This document shows, piece by piece, positions 17,044 through 25,758 of a stretch of 64,000 nt of DNA (positions are counted from its first letter, which is position 1; every line of letters starts with the position of its first letter). Origin of the DNA: Streptomyces antibioticus (GTDB lineage Bacteria; Actinomycetota; Actinomycetes; Streptomycetales; Streptomycetaceae); assembly GCF_002019855.1 (NCBI RefSeq), contig NZ_CM007717.1, positions 1,987,570 through 2,051,569 of the forward strand, in the 5' to 3' direction. A model generated the notes under the pieces. The model did not search any database and had not been told where the DNA came from. It was given only the letters and a program-made list of their open reading frames with translations. The position numbers and the translations under genes were made by a program.

Positions 17044-19275
17044 TCAGGTCACGGGCGTGAGCGAGACCGGTACGCCGTTGAGGACCGCGTTGCCCGACAG
17101 GGGGTCGAGCAGGCTGCCGTCGAGGAGCTGGTTGACGTTGACGCCGGGGTCGGTGGCGGCGTGGCCGAGGCGGGTGCCGGGGCGGTCGTGGCCCCAGCCG
17201 TGCGGCAGGCTCACCACGCCGCGCCGGACGCCGTCGGTGATCTCGGCGGGGGCGGTCACCTCTCCCCCGGCGCCCTTGACCCGTACCGCGCCGCCGTCGC
17301 GCAGCCCGAGCCGTTCGGCGTCCTCGGGGTGGATGTGCAGGGTGCAGCGGTTGGTGCCGCCGGTGAGGGCCGGGACGTTGTGCAGCCAGCTGTTGTTGGA
17401 GCGCAGATGGCGCCGCCCGACGAGGACCAGTCCGGCGGGCCGTTCGCGCAGTGCCTGCCGCAGCCGGGGCAGATCGTCGGCGATCGGCGCGGGCAGCAGC
17501 TCGATGCGTCCGCTGCGGGTCTTCAGGGGCTGCGGCAGCCGTGGGCGCAGGGGTCCGAGGTCGATGCCGTGCGGGTGGTCGAGCAGCCGGTCGAGGGTGA
17601 GCCCGTCCGGGCGGGCGCCGAAGCCGTCGCCGTAGGGGCCGAGGCGCAGCATCAGGTCCAGGCGGCGTTCGGGGCCGTTGTCGCCGGTGAGGAGGGCGGC
17701 CAGTTCCTCGGGGTCGCGGCCGTGGACGGGTGAGTGGGTCTCGGTGACGGCCTTGCCGAGGGTCTGGGCGATGACGAGGTCGTCGACGGCGGCGGGGTCG
17801 GCGCCGTGCATGCCGGTGACGGCCAGGACGAGCCGGGCGAGGATCTCGGTCTCGGCGGTCCTGCCGTCCTCCAGCGGGACGGCGGGGCGGTTGTAGCGGA
17901 CCTGGTTGCGGACGGCGAGGGTGTTGAAGGCGAAGTCGTGGTGCGGGCTCTGCGAGGGCGGGGGCGGCGGCAGGACGACGTCGGCGTGGCGCGCGGTCTC
18001 GTTGAGGTACGGGTCGACGCTGACCATGAAGTCCAGGGAGCCGAGGGCCTTGTCGAGCCGGTCGCCGTCGGGCGCGGAGAGCACGGGGTTGGCGGCGACG
18101 ACCAGGAGGGCGCGGATCGGTTCGCCGTCCTCGGTGGCGGTGTCGATCTCCTCGGCGAGCGCGGAGAGCGGCAGTTCGCCCTTGGCCTCGGGGTGGCGGC
18201 CGACCCGGGAGTGCCAGCGGCCGAGCCGGAAGCCGCGGCCGGGTCCCGCCGGGCGCGGGGTGCGGTCGGTGGCGGCCTGCGGGAAGAGGGCGCCGCCGGG
18301 GCGGTCGAGGTTGCCGGTGAGGATGTTGAGGACGTCGACGAGCCAGCTTCCGAGGGTGCCGTGCGGGACGGTGCAGCTTCCGATGCGGCCGTAGACGGCG
18401 GCGGTGGGGGCGGCGGCGAGTTCACGGGCGAGCGCGCGGATGGTGGCGGCCTCGACGTCGCAGGCGGGGGCTACCGCCTCGGGGGTGAAGTCGGCCATGG
18501 CGGCGCGGAGTTCGTCCAGGCCCTCGACGTGGTCGGCGAGCGCGCCGAGGTCGGTCAGGTCCTCCTCGAAGAGGGTGTGGGCCATCGCGGCGAGGAGCAG
18601 CGCGTCGGTGCCGGGGCGGATGTCGACGTGCCGGTCGGCGAGCCGGGCGGTGCGGGTGCGGCGCGGGTCGATGACGGTGAGGGTGCCGCCGCGCGCCTTG
18701 AGGGCCCTGAGCCGGCCGGGGAAGTCGGGGGCGGTGCACAGACTGCCGTTGGACTCCAGGGGGTTGGCGCCGATCAGGAGCAGATGGTGGGTGCGGTCGA
18801 GGTCCGGCACCGGGATGGCGTTGGCGTCGCCGAAGAGCAGTCCGCTGGAGACGTGCTTGGGCATCTGGTCGACCGTGGAGGCGGTGAACAGGCTGCGGGT
18901 GCCGATCCCGGCGACCAGGAGGGGCGGGTAGAGGGCGCCGGCCACGGTGTGCACGTTGGGGTTGCCGAGGACGATCCCCACGGCGTGCGGGCCGTACCGC
19001 TCGATCAGGGGCCGGATGCCGGCGGCGACGGCGTCGAACGCCTCCGCCCAGGTGGCCTCGCGCAGCTCGCCGTCGCGGCGGACGAGCGGGGTGCGCAGCC
19101 GGTCGGGGTCGCCGTCGACGGCGGCGAAGGAGGCGCCCTTGGGGCAGATGAACCCCTTGCTGAACACGTCCTCCCGGTCGCCGCGGGCGCCGGTGACCGC
19201 AGTCCCCTCGATGGTGAGCGTCAGCCCGCAGGTGGCCTCGCACAGGGGGCAGATTCGCAGGGCGGTGCGGGGCAC
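17044..19275 (-). CDS. molybdopterin-dependent oxidoreductase (DMSO reductase family)
   Basis: A 743-residue molybdenum or tungsten bis-MGD enzyme. The N-terminal [4Fe-4S] site is CPLCEATC followed by GFICPKG (residues about 9-60). Then come the MGD-binding core (LLLIGANPLESNGSL, VIDPRRTRTARLADRHVDIRPGTDALLLAAMAH, GNLDRPGGALFP) and a C-terminal molydopterin dinucleotide-binding barrel (RSNNSWLHNVPALTG, LHIHPEDAERLGLRDG, VSLPHGWGH). No Tat signal is visible and the protein should be cytoplasmic. The GTG at 19275 has GGGAGGA upstream. A perfect TetR-type operator lies 41 bases before it, and a tetR gene is directly upstream. The reaction is unknown. Formate dehydrogenase- or acetylene hydratase-like members share this build. 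Confidence 0.88.
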   Translation of the reverse strand: MPRTALRICPLCEATCGLTLTIEGTAVTGARGDREDVFSKGFICPKGASFAAVDGDPDRLRTPLVRRDGELREATWAEAFDAVAAGIRPLIERYGPHAVGIVLGNPNVHTVAGALYPPLLVAGIGTRSLFTASTVDQMPKHVSSGLLFGDANAIPVPDLDRTHHLLLIGANPLESNGSLCTAPDFPGRLRALKARGGTLTVIDPRRTRTARLADRHVDIRPGTDALLLAAMAHTLFEEDLTDLGALADHVEGLDELRAAMADFTPEAVAPACDVEAATIRALARELAAAPTAAVYGRIGSCTVPHGTLGSWLVDVLNILTGNLDRPGGALFPQAATDRTPRPAGPGRGFRLGRWHSRVGRHPEAKGELPLSALAEEIDTATEDGEPIRALLVVAANPVLSAPDGDRLDKALGSLDFMVSVDPYLNETARHADVVLPPPPPSQSPHHDFAFNTLAVRNQVRYNRPAVPLEDGRTAETEILARLVLAVTGMHGADPAAVDDLVIAQTLGKAVTETHSPVHGRDPEELAALLTGDNGPERRLDLMLRLGPYGDGFGARPDGLTLDRLLDHPHGIDLGPLRPRLPQPLKTRSGRIELLPAPIADDLPRLRQALRERPAGLVLVGRRHLRSNNSWLHNVPALTGGTNRCTLHIHPEDAERLGLRDGGAVRVKGAGGEVTAPAEITDGVRRGVVSLPHGWGHDRPGTRLGHAATDPGVNVNQLLDGSLLDPLSGNAVLNGVPVSLTPVT

Positions 19276-19315
19276 GGGTCCTCCCGGTGACGGCGGCGTC
19301 GCCTTACCCGGCCGA

Positions 19316-19333
19316 GCATACCGACCGGTATGC
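19316..19333. promoter_or_regulatory. TetR-type operator before the molybdopterin oxidoreductase
   Basis: GCATACC-GACC-GGTATGC is a perfect 7-4-7 inverted repeat between the tetR stop and the oxidoreductase start. The position points to control by the adjacent TetR protein, and the ATACCGnnCGGTAT-like core is typical of that family. Confidence 0.7.
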
Positions 19334-19380
19334 ATCCTGGGGAGGGTCACGGCGACGCGACCTGCGGCACGGGGCGACGG

Positions 19381-19998
19381 TCAGTCCAGCACCCGCGCCA
19401 GATACGCCCGCAGCAGCTCCCGCGTCTCGTCGATCACCTTGGGGTCGCCCTGCGGATCCACCCGGAAGGCGAGCTGGACGAGGGTGTCGGCGGTCTCCAC
19501 GGCGATCAGGAAGATCCGGCTCATGTCCTCGTCGGGGGTGCGGCCGAGGTAGCCGGAGAGCAGCTCGGTGAGACGGTCGGCGACCCGGTGGTTGGGTTCG
19601 GCCTGGCGGACGCCGACCGGGATCTGGTTGCCGAAGTCGACGAGGGAGAAGCCGGGCGCGGTGCGCTTCATGGCCAGGTACTCGTCCAGGACGGCGTCCA
19701 TGGCGGCCCGCCAGTCACCGGGCCGGGCGCCCGCCAGCCGTGCGGTGACCCGTTCCGCGTACCGCTCCAGGTTGCGCTGCGCGAGCGCGTCCGCCATCTG
19801 CCGTTTGTTGCCGAAGAAGCGGTAGACGGAGCCGATGGGCACGCCCGCGCGCTGGGCGACGGCGCGGGTGCTCAGGTCGTCGTAGCCGACCTCGTCGAGG
19901 AGGTCGGCGCAGGCGTCCAGGATCCTGGTGAGCCGTTCGGCACTGCGCCGCTGGACGGGCGCACGACGGAGCGATGTCGCTGGGGGCACGGGCTTCAT
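19381..19998 (-). CDS. TetR-family regulator
   Basis: A 205-residue TetR repressor. The DNA-binding domain is at residues 17-62 (RSAERLTRILDACADLLDEVGYDDLSTRAVAQRAGVPIGSVYRFFGNKRQMADALAQRN). The C-terminal part is helical with EYLAMKRTAPGFSLVDFGNQIP. It lies directly upstream of the molybdopterin oxidoreductase gene on the same strand, with a perfect palindromic operator in the 105-base gap. This suggests it represses that gene specifically. No comparable palindrome is evident before its own start. Confidence 0.87.
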   Translation of the reverse strand: MKPVPPATSLRRAPVQRRSAERLTRILDACADLLDEVGYDDLSTRAVAQRAGVPIGSVYRFFGNKRQMADALAQRNLERYAERVTARLAGARPGDWRAAMDAVLDEYLAMKRTAPGFSLVDFGNQIPVGVRQAEPNHRVADRLTELLSGYLGRTPDEDMSRIFLIAVETADTLVQLAFRVDPQGDPKVIDETRELLRAYLARVLD

Positions 19999-20096
19999 GA
20001 TGCCTTTCCGCCGGGGCCGGGTGAACCTCGCCCCTCAGTACGGAGAAGGATGCCCGATGCACTCATGGCCGGGCGGGCACGGCCGTTCACAGCCGC

Positions 20097-20633
20097 TCAG
20101 GGTTCCGAGGGCGAGGACCAGGCGGCCCTGCCGGTCGACTCCGAGGCGGTGATGTCGGCGGTGCTCTCCACGGCCTTGCCGTCGACGGCCCACACCGTGC
20201 CGTCGTCCGCGTACAGCCGGACGGTGACCTGGTGGGTGCCGTGCGGGAGGTAGCCGGCCGGGATGCGGTACGACGGGGTCCGCAGATCGGCGACGGCCCG
20301 CTCATCGACGTAGAGCCGGGCAAGGCCGCGGCCGGTGACCGCGCGGGCCTTCACACCGTCGGGCGAGAAGCGGAAATTGGCCAGCTTGAGGCGGACGTCC
20401 CAGCCGCCGTCGGCGTCGGGCTGCACCTCCAGGCCGACCGCGGGCGCCCCCTCGGCGTCGACCTCGCGGTAGTGGCGTCCGTCGAGGTCCGTGTCGGCGA
20501 GGACCTTGCCCACGGGGGAGGGAGACAGCAGGTCACCCTTGTCCTGGGCACCGTCGGAACCGCAGCCCGCGGATCCGGTCAGCAGCAGGACCGAGACGGC
20601 GAGCGCGGCGACGGCTCCACGCGACCACGACAT
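20097..20633 (-). CDS. putative secreted lipoprotein
   Basis: A 178-residue protein with an N-terminal signal (AVAALAVSVLLLTGSAGC) whose Cys at residue 24 fits a relaxed lipobox, so it is probably anchored outside the membrane. The mature part has no named family. It includes a beta-rich segment, LARLYVDERAVADLRTPSYRI followed by GTHQVTVRLYADDGTVWAVDGK, that resembles small extracellular Ig-like domains. It stands alone, divergent from hmgA. Function unknown. Confidence 0.7.
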   Translation of the reverse strand: MSWSRGAVAALAVSVLLLTGSAGCGSDGAQDKGDLLSPSPVGKVLADTDLDGRHYREVDAEGAPAVGLEVQPDADGGWDVRLKLANFRFSPDGVKARAVTGRGLARLYVDERAVADLRTPSYRIPAGYLPHGTHQVTVRLYADDGTVWAVDGKAVESTADITASESTGRAAWSSPSEP

Positions 20634-20700
20634 GCCGGTGACATTAGAGCAACGGTCCGACGGACGGATCCCCCTGGGGTCTGGTTCCGGTCGCCGATGA

Positions 20701-20738
20701 TCGTCCTTACGAAGGACGACCGGCGCACCTCTTGCGCC
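20701..20738. promoter_or_regulatory. two adjacent palindromes upstream of hmgA
   Basis: TCGTCCTTACGAAGGACGA at 20701-20719 is a perfect 8-3-8 inverted repeat. It is followed at once by GGCGCA-CCTCT-TGCGCC (20722-20738). Both lie 59-96 bases before the hmgA start and are good operator candidates for a tyrosine-catabolism regulator. Confidence 0.55.
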
Positions 20739-20796
20739 GACGAAACCGCAATCCTACGGTGATGCATAGGAATTGGCCGCAAGGAAGCGAGTGACG

Positions 20797-22149
20797 ATGA
20801 ACCGCGGGGACGCACGGAAGACCGCCGAGGGGCTGACCCATCTGACCGGCTTCGGCAACGAGCACAGTTCCGAGGCCGTGCCGGGCGCCCTGCCGGAGGG
20901 CCGCAACTCTCCCCAGCGCGCGCCCCTGGGTCTCTACGCGGAGCAGCTCAGCGGATCGGCGTTCACCGAGCCGCGCGCCCACAACCGCCGCTCGTGGCTG
21001 TACCGGATCCGCCCGTCGGCCGCCCACCCGGCGTTCACCCGCACCGGCAACGGCGCGCTGCGCACCGCGCCCTTCACGGAGACCGTGCCGGACCCGAACC
21101 GGCTGCGCTGGGACCCCCTGCCGGACCCCGCGGCGGGCACCGACTTCCTGGCCGGCCTGTGGACCCTCGGCGGCAACGGCGACGCCGCCCAGCGCACCGG
21201 CATGGCCGTGCACCTCTACCACGCCGACACCTCGATGGAGCGGGTGTTCAGCAACGCGGACGGCGAGCTGCTGATCGTCCCCGAGCGGGGCGGGCTGCTG
21301 CTGCGCACCGAGTTCGGCCTGCTGCGTGCCGAGCCGGGCCATGTGGCGCTGATCCCGCGCGGGGTGCGCTTCCGGGTCGAGCTGCTCGACACTGCGTCGG
21401 ACGGCGGGCAGAGCCCGACAGCCCGCGGCTACGTCTGCGAGAACTACGGCGCCCCCTTCCAGCTCCCCGACCTCGGCCCGATCGGCGCCAACGGCCTCGC
21501 CAACCCCCGTGACTTCCTGGCGCCGGTCGCCGCGTACGAGGACACCGAGGGGCCGGTGGAGGTCGTCAACAAGTTCTGCGGCAACCTCTGGACGGCCCGC
21601 TACGACCACTCCCCCCTCGACGTGGTCGCCTGGCACGGCAACCATGTCCCGTACGTCTACGACCTGCGCCGTTTCAACGTCATCGGCACGATCTCGTACG
21701 ACCACCCGGACCCGTCGATCTTCACGGTGCTGACCTCGCCCTCGGACACCCCGGGCCTCGCCGGTGTCGACTTCGTGGTGTTCGCGCCGCGCTGGCTGGT
21801 GGGCGAGGACACCTTCCGGCCGCCGTACTTCCACCGGAACGTGATGAGCGAGTACATGGGCCTGATCGAGGGCGCCTACGACGCGAAGACGGCCGGGAAG
21901 GGCGGCTTCGTGCCGGGCGGCGGCTCGCTGCACAACATGATGTCGGCGCACGGCCCGGACCGGGAGACCTTCGACCGGGCCAGCGCGGCGGAACTGCGCC
22001 CGCAGCGCGTGGACGACGGTCTCGCGTTCATGTTCGAGACGCGCTGGCCGCTCACCCTCACCCCGCACGCGGCCGGCGCCGACCATCTCCAGCACGGGTA
22101 CGACGACGTGTGGAACGGCCTGGAACGGCACTTCCGCCCCTTGCACTGA
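20797..22149 (+). CDS. hmgA: homogentisate 1,2-dioxygenase
   Basis: A 450-residue iron-dependent dioxygenase that opens homogentisate to maleylacetoacetate in tyrosine and phenylalanine breakdown. The N-terminal [11 protein letters not shown] is the family signature. The iron ligands lie in [13 protein letters not shown] (His and Glu) and in [15 protein letters not shown] (second His), all conserved. Length is normal. I chose the ATG at 20797, which is 9 bases from AAGGAAG. A GTG at 20791 is in frame but too close to it. The other homogentisate pathway genes are not adjacent. The GntR-type regulator gene follows after 3 bases. Confidence 0.96.
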   Translation: MNRGDARKTAEGLTHLTGFGNEHSSEAVPGALPEGRNSPQRAPLGLYAEQLSGSAFTEPRAHNRRSWLYRIRPSAAHPAFTRTGNGALRTAPFTETVPDPNRLRWDPLPDPAAGTDFLAGLWTLGGNGDAAQRTGMAVHLYHADTSMERVFSNADGELLIVPERGGLLLRTEFGLLRAEPGHVALIPRGVRFRVELLDTASDGGQSPTARGYVCENYGAPFQLPDLGPIGANGLANPRDFLAPVAAYEDTEGPVEVVNKFCGNLWTARYDHSPLDVVAWHGNHVPYVYDLRRFNVIGTISYDHPDPSIFTVLTSPSDTPGLAGVDFVVFAPRWLVGEDTFRPPYFHRNVMSEYMGLIEGAYDAKTAGKGGFVPGGGSLHNMMSAHGPDRETFDRASAAELRPQRVDDGLAFMFETRWPLTLTPHAAGADHLQHGYDDVWNGLERHFRPLH

Positions 22150-22152
22150 AAG

Positions 22153-22926
22153 ATGCCCGAAGGGTACGGATGGCCCGTGACCTCCTTCGCCCCGGACTCG
22201 ATCGTCCTCAACCGCAAGCTGCCGCTCTGGTACCAGGTGTCGCAGTCGCTGCGCGCCTCGATACTGGGCCGCTCGCCCCGGGACCCGCTGCGACTGCCCA
22301 CCGAGGAGCAGCTCGCCGGGCACTACGGGGTGAGCGTGCTGACCATGCGGCAGGCGCTGAAGGAGCTGGAGGACGAGGGGCTGATCACCCGGCACCGCAG
22401 GCGCGGCACGTTCATCGAGCCGGACGTGCGGCGCGGTGCGCCGGTGCGGCTGCTGGGCTCGGTCGACGCGATCGTGGCCCAGCAGTCCGGGATGACGACC
22501 GAACTGCTGGAGCACGGCACGGCGGCGGTGCCCGCCGAACTCGCCGAGCACTTCCCGGATCTGACCGAGGTGGCGGCCTACCACCGGCTGCGCGGCGACG
22601 ACACGACGGGCGAGCCGACCAACCACGCCCGCAACTACGTCCGTCCCGAACTGGCCGCGCAGATCGACCCGGACGATCTGGTGCGCTGGCCGATGACCAA
22701 GGTGCTGCGGGACGTCGTGGGCGCCGACATCAGCCGGATCACGGACACGGTCGAGGCCCGGCTGGCCGATCCGGAGACGGCCCGGCTGCTGCGGGTGCCG
22801 CTGCTGAGCCCGATCCTGCACTACACGGGCGTCACCTACGACACGGCCGGGCGGGTGCTGGACGCGGCCGTCATCCACTACCGGGGCGACCGCTTCTCCT
22901 TCACGGTCACGCTCGACGCCACCTGA
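22153..22926 (+). CDS. GntR-family regulator, HutC subfamily (UTRA domain)
   Basis: A 257-residue regulator. The winged helix LPLWYQVSQSLRASILGRSP..LRLPTEEQLAGHYGVSVLTMRQALKELEDEGLITRHRRRGTFI occupies residues 20-85. A UTRA ligand-binding domain follows to the C-terminus (VAAYHRLRGDD, YVRPELAAQIDP, ILHYTGVTYDTAGRVLDAAVIHYRGDRFSFTV). The gene begins 3 bases after hmgA and is surely cotranscribed. It may regulate homogentisate catabolism through the palindromes at 20701-20738. The start is uncertain: a GTG at 22177 gives a slightly shorter N-terminus and has GAAGGG upstream. Confidence 0.85.
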   Translation: MPEGYGWPVTSFAPDSIVLNRKLPLWYQVSQSLRASILGRSPRDPLRLPTEEQLAGHYGVSVLTMRQALKELEDEGLITRHRRRGTFIEPDVRRGAPVRLLGSVDAIVAQQSGMTTELLEHGTAAVPAELAEHFPDLTEVAAYHRLRGDDTTGEPTNHARNYVRPELAAQIDPDDLVRWPMTKVLRDVVGADISRITDTVEARLADPETARLLRVPLLSPILHYTGVTYDTAGRVLDAAVIHYRGDRFSFTVTLDAT

Positions 22927-22938
22927 GCAGGACGTACC

Positions 22939-24081
22939 ATGCCGACCGTGACGCACGCCGACGCCCCACCGCTGGCGGACCTCATGCCGTGGTCCGTCGC
23001 CGCGCCGCGCCTCGGCCGGGCCTGGCCGCTGGCCCCCGACCCGGCCGCGCTCAGGGACCGCTGGGCCGCGCTGGTGGCGGCGGAGGGCCCGGACCGCGAG
23101 GCGCTGTTCGAGCCGACGCGCTCGCGCACCGCGCACTCAGCGGTGGCGCAGCTCCCCGGGCAGGCCGGCGGCACCGAGCGGCTGGTCCGCGCGGCGGGGC
23201 CCTGCCCCGAGCCGGTACGGGTGCTGGCCGCTCCCTTCGACGAGCAGTGGCTCCTCCCCGACCACCGGCTGATCGACGCGGCCCGCCCCGAGCTGTGGCG
23301 GGTGGCCGACGCGCACCAGGTGTTCCTGGTGGAGTCGGCGGACGCGCCGCCGCTGGCGACCCGGCTGCTGCCGGTCCCGCGCGGCGGCCGGGTCCGCCCG
23401 CTGTACCGGCGTCCGGGCGGCGCGGAACCCAATCTGGCGCCGGGTCTGCTGGAGCGGCTCGGCCACTCCCTCGACCCGCTGGACTTCCTGGCCTGGACGC
23501 TCGTCACGGTCGGCCCCGACCTCACGGTGCCGCTCCCCCGCGACCCCTCGCTCTGGGCGCGCGGTGTCGAACTCGGCCACCGGGCCCTGTGGTTGCTGCG
23601 CCGCGACGGCGAGCGCCCCAAGCTCCCGGGCGGGCGCCGCCCCTACGTCCGCGCCCCGCTGCCGGCCCGCCCGCTGACCCTGCGCTACGACCGTGAGGAG
23701 GAGACCCTGCACCTCGACGAGGGCCGCATCTCCCCGGTCCCGCCGGAGGCCTGGGACATGGAGGCACCGGCCGGAACCCGGGTCCTGGAGCGGTGGTTCG
23801 CGGCCCGTACGGCACCGGCCGCCGAGCCCGGCACCCTCGCGGCGATCCTCCCCACCGCCTGGCGGCAGACCTGGACCTCCGAACTCCTGGAACTGATCAC
23901 GGTGTTGGCGCTGCTCGCCGAAGTCCGGGAGCAGCAGAAGGAGTTGACCGTCAACGACGGGCTCACCACGGCGGACCTGCGGACATCGGGCGTCCTCCCA
24001 CCGCCGGACACCTCCCGCCGCCCGGCAACGGTCCTGGACCACCAGGAGGAGGGCCCGGAGGGCCAGTTCGCCCTGCTGTAG
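22939..24081 (+). CDS. orphan Type ISP (LlaBIII-like) C-terminal specificity domain protein
   Basis: A 380-residue protein that resembles only the C-terminal target-recognition part of single-chain Type ISP restriction-modification enzymes. Recognisable blocks are FDEQWLLPDHRLIDAARPELWRV, PNLAPGLLERLGHSLDPLDFLAW, PLPRDPSLWARGVELGHRALWLL, TLHLDEGRISPVPPEAWDMEAP, and WTSELLELITVLALLAEV. There is no nuclease, helicase or methyltransferase motif here or in neighbouring genes. It starts 13 bases after the GntR gene and is probably in the hmgA transcript. It may have been recruited for another DNA-binding task or be a remnant. From memory, similar stand-alone proteins occur in other streptomycetes. 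Function unknown. Confidence 0.75.
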   Translation: MPTVTHADAPPLADLMPWSVAAPRLGRAWPLAPDPAALRDRWAALVAAEGPDREALFEPTRSRTAHSAVAQLPGQAGGTERLVRAAGPCPEPVRVLAAPFDEQWLLPDHRLIDAARPELWRVADAHQVFLVESADAPPLATRLLPVPRGGRVRPLYRRPGGAEPNLAPGLLERLGHSLDPLDFLAWTLVTVGPDLTVPLPRDPSLWARGVELGHRALWLLRRDGERPKLPGGRRPYVRAPLPARPLTLRYDREEETLHLDEGRISPVPPEAWDMEAPAGTRVLERWFAARTAPAAEPGTLAAILPTAWRQTWTSELLELITVLALLAEVREQQKELTVNDGLTTADLRTSGVLPPPDTSRRPATVLDHQEEGPEGQFALL

Positions 24082-24153
24082 GCGGGTGCCGTCGGCGGTG
24101 CGCCGCCCGGGCCGTACGGGGTGCGGTACCCGGTCGGTGACATGATCCGTTCC

Positions 24154-25350
24154 ATGGATGGACTTCCCCCGCCCCTGGAGGGCGTCACCGTCGTCGCCGT
24201 CGAGCAGGCCGTCGCGGCCCCGTTCGCCACCCGGCAGCTCGCCGATCTGGGCGCGCGGGTGATCAAGGTGGAGCGGATCGACGGCGGTGACTTCGCGCGC
24301 GGCTACGACACCGCCGCCGGCGGCCTCGCCTCCCACTTCGTGTGGTGCAACCGGGGCAAGGAGTCCATCGCCCTGGACCTGAAGGACCCGCGCGGCCTGG
24401 ACGTCGTACGGCGGCTGATCGCGGACGCGGACGTGTTCGTGCAGAACCTGGCGCAGGGGGCGGCGGCCCGGCTCGGCCTGGACGCCGCGACGCTGTGTGC
24501 GGCGCATCCGCGGCTGATCGCCGTGGACGTCTCGGGGTACGGCGCCGGCGGCCCGTACGCCGACAAGCGGGCGTACGACATGCTCGTGCAGTGCGAGGCG
24601 GGTCTGGTGTCGGTGACCGGGACGCCCGGGCAGCCGGTGAAGGCGGGGATCCCGGCGGCCGACATCGCGGCCGGGATGTACGCCTTCTCGGGGGTGCTGG
24701 CCGCGCTGGTGCGGCGGGGCACGACCGGGCGGGGCGGTCCGGTGGAGGTGTCGATGCTGGAGGCGCTCGCCGAGTGGATGGGGCATCCGCTGCACCACAC
24801 CATCCACGGGGGCACGCCGCCCGAGCGCACCGGTCTCGCGCACGCCGTGATCGCGCCCTACGACGCCTATCCCACGGCCGACGGCGGCCGGGTGCTGCTG
24901 TCGGTGCAGAACGACCGCGAGTGGCGGCGGCTGGCCGAACAGGTGATGCGGCGGCCCGAGCTGGGCACGGACCCGGCGTTCGCGACGAACGCGGCCCGGG
25001 TGGCGCGCCGGGAGCGCACGGACGCACTGGTGACCGAGGCGCTGGGCGCGCTCGGCACCGACGAGGCGCTGGCGCTCCTGGAGGCCGCGGGCATCGCCTG
25101 CGCACGCCTGAGGGACCTGCGGGAACTGAACGAGCATCCGCAGCTCGCGGCCCGTGAGCGGTGGCGGGAAGTGGGGTCGCCGGTCGGGCCGTTGCGCGCG
25201 CTGCTGCCTCCGATCACACTGCCGGGCGGGTCGGAGGCGCGGATGGGGGACGTACCCGCGCTCGGGGAACACACCGAAGCGCTGCTGCGTGCCGCGGGGA
25301 TGACGGACGAGGAGATCGCAGCGCTGCGCCGGGACGGTGTGGCCGCCTGA
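24154..25350 (+). CDS. CaiB/BaiF (family III) CoA-transferase
   Basis: A 398-residue family III CoA transferase, which moves CoA between carboxylic acids. The N-terminal Rossmann-like part is LEGVTVVAVEQAVAAPFATRQLADLGARVIKVERIDGGDFARGYD. The catalytic Asp is probably that in KRAYDMLVQCEAGLVSVTG. The small domain and C-terminus hold GGRVLLSVQNDREWRRLAEQV and GMTDEEIAALRRDGV. The ATG at 24154 is preferred because homology begins there. An ATG at 24142 is in frame. The substrate is unknown. It follows the ISP-like gene on the same strand but could have its own promoter. Confidence 0.9.
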   Translation: MDGLPPPLEGVTVVAVEQAVAAPFATRQLADLGARVIKVERIDGGDFARGYDTAAGGLASHFVWCNRGKESIALDLKDPRGLDVVRRLIADADVFVQNLAQGAAARLGLDAATLCAAHPRLIAVDVSGYGAGGPYADKRAYDMLVQCEAGLVSVTGTPGQPVKAGIPAADIAAGMYAFSGVLAALVRRGTTGRGGPVEVSMLEALAEWMGHPLHHTIHGGTPPERTGLAHAVIAPYDAYPTADGGRVLLSVQNDREWRRLAEQVMRRPELGTDPAFATNAARVARRERTDALVTEALGALGTDEALALLEAAGIACARLRDLRELNEHPQLAARERWREVGSPVGPLRALLPPITLPGGSEARMGDVPALGEHTEALLRAAGMTDEEIAALRRDGVAA

Positions 25351-25359
25351 GCGCGGGTC

Positions 25360-25632
25360 TCAGTGCCGGTGTCCGCCGAACAGCGAACGGCGCAGTCGGC
25401 GCAGCGGCGCGAAGAGCGAGACCCGGCTCACCCGCACACCCTGCGAGCTGCGCTCGTGGGGCTCACGGGCGGTCAGCTCACGCATCAGCGTGGTCGCCTC
25501 CAGCGTCTCGCGCTGCGGTATGGCGGGGCCGCCCAGCACCGCGAGATGACGGTCGAGCCGCGAACTGGTCGCGGTACTCCCGCAGGTGATCGCAGGGACC
25601 CTCGCCCTGCTGCGCATCGTTATCTGTTCCAT
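25360..25632 (-). CDS. small hypothetical protein
   Basis: A 90-residue basic protein opened by an ATG with GGGGAG upstream. It has no signal peptide or membrane segment that I can see. The N-terminal half has one Cys and hydroxy residues (ITCGSTATSSRLDRHLAVLGGP). The C-terminal 30 residues are Arg-rich (APLRRLRRSLFGGHRH), which suggests nucleic-acid or membrane contact. It lies downstream of the anti-sigma gene on the same strand with a 126-base gap. I do not recognise the family. Confidence 0.6.
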   Translation of the reverse strand: MEQITMRSRARVPAITCGSTATSSRLDRHLAVLGGPAIPQRETLEATTLMRELTAREPHERSSQGVRVSRVSLFAPLRRLRRSLFGGHRH

Positions 25633-25758
25633 GTCACTCCCCACCCGTACGAGTCCACCCGGCCCGGGCAGGGTAACCCTATCGCCCCGGCCGGGCACGC
25701 GTGTATCGAGCTCACGGGAATCACCTTCCCCATAAGGGGGTTGACGACCCCTCTTCGA

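Noticed and set aside
20707..23136. An 809-codon minus-strand ORF opposite hmgA and the GntR gene
   Set aside because: It is the complement frame of certain genes with conserved iron ligands and helix-turn-helix.
25735..25752. AGGGG...CCCCT hairpin after the anti-sigma gene
   Set aside because: The stem is only 5 bp with an 8-base loop, which is not enough to call a terminator.
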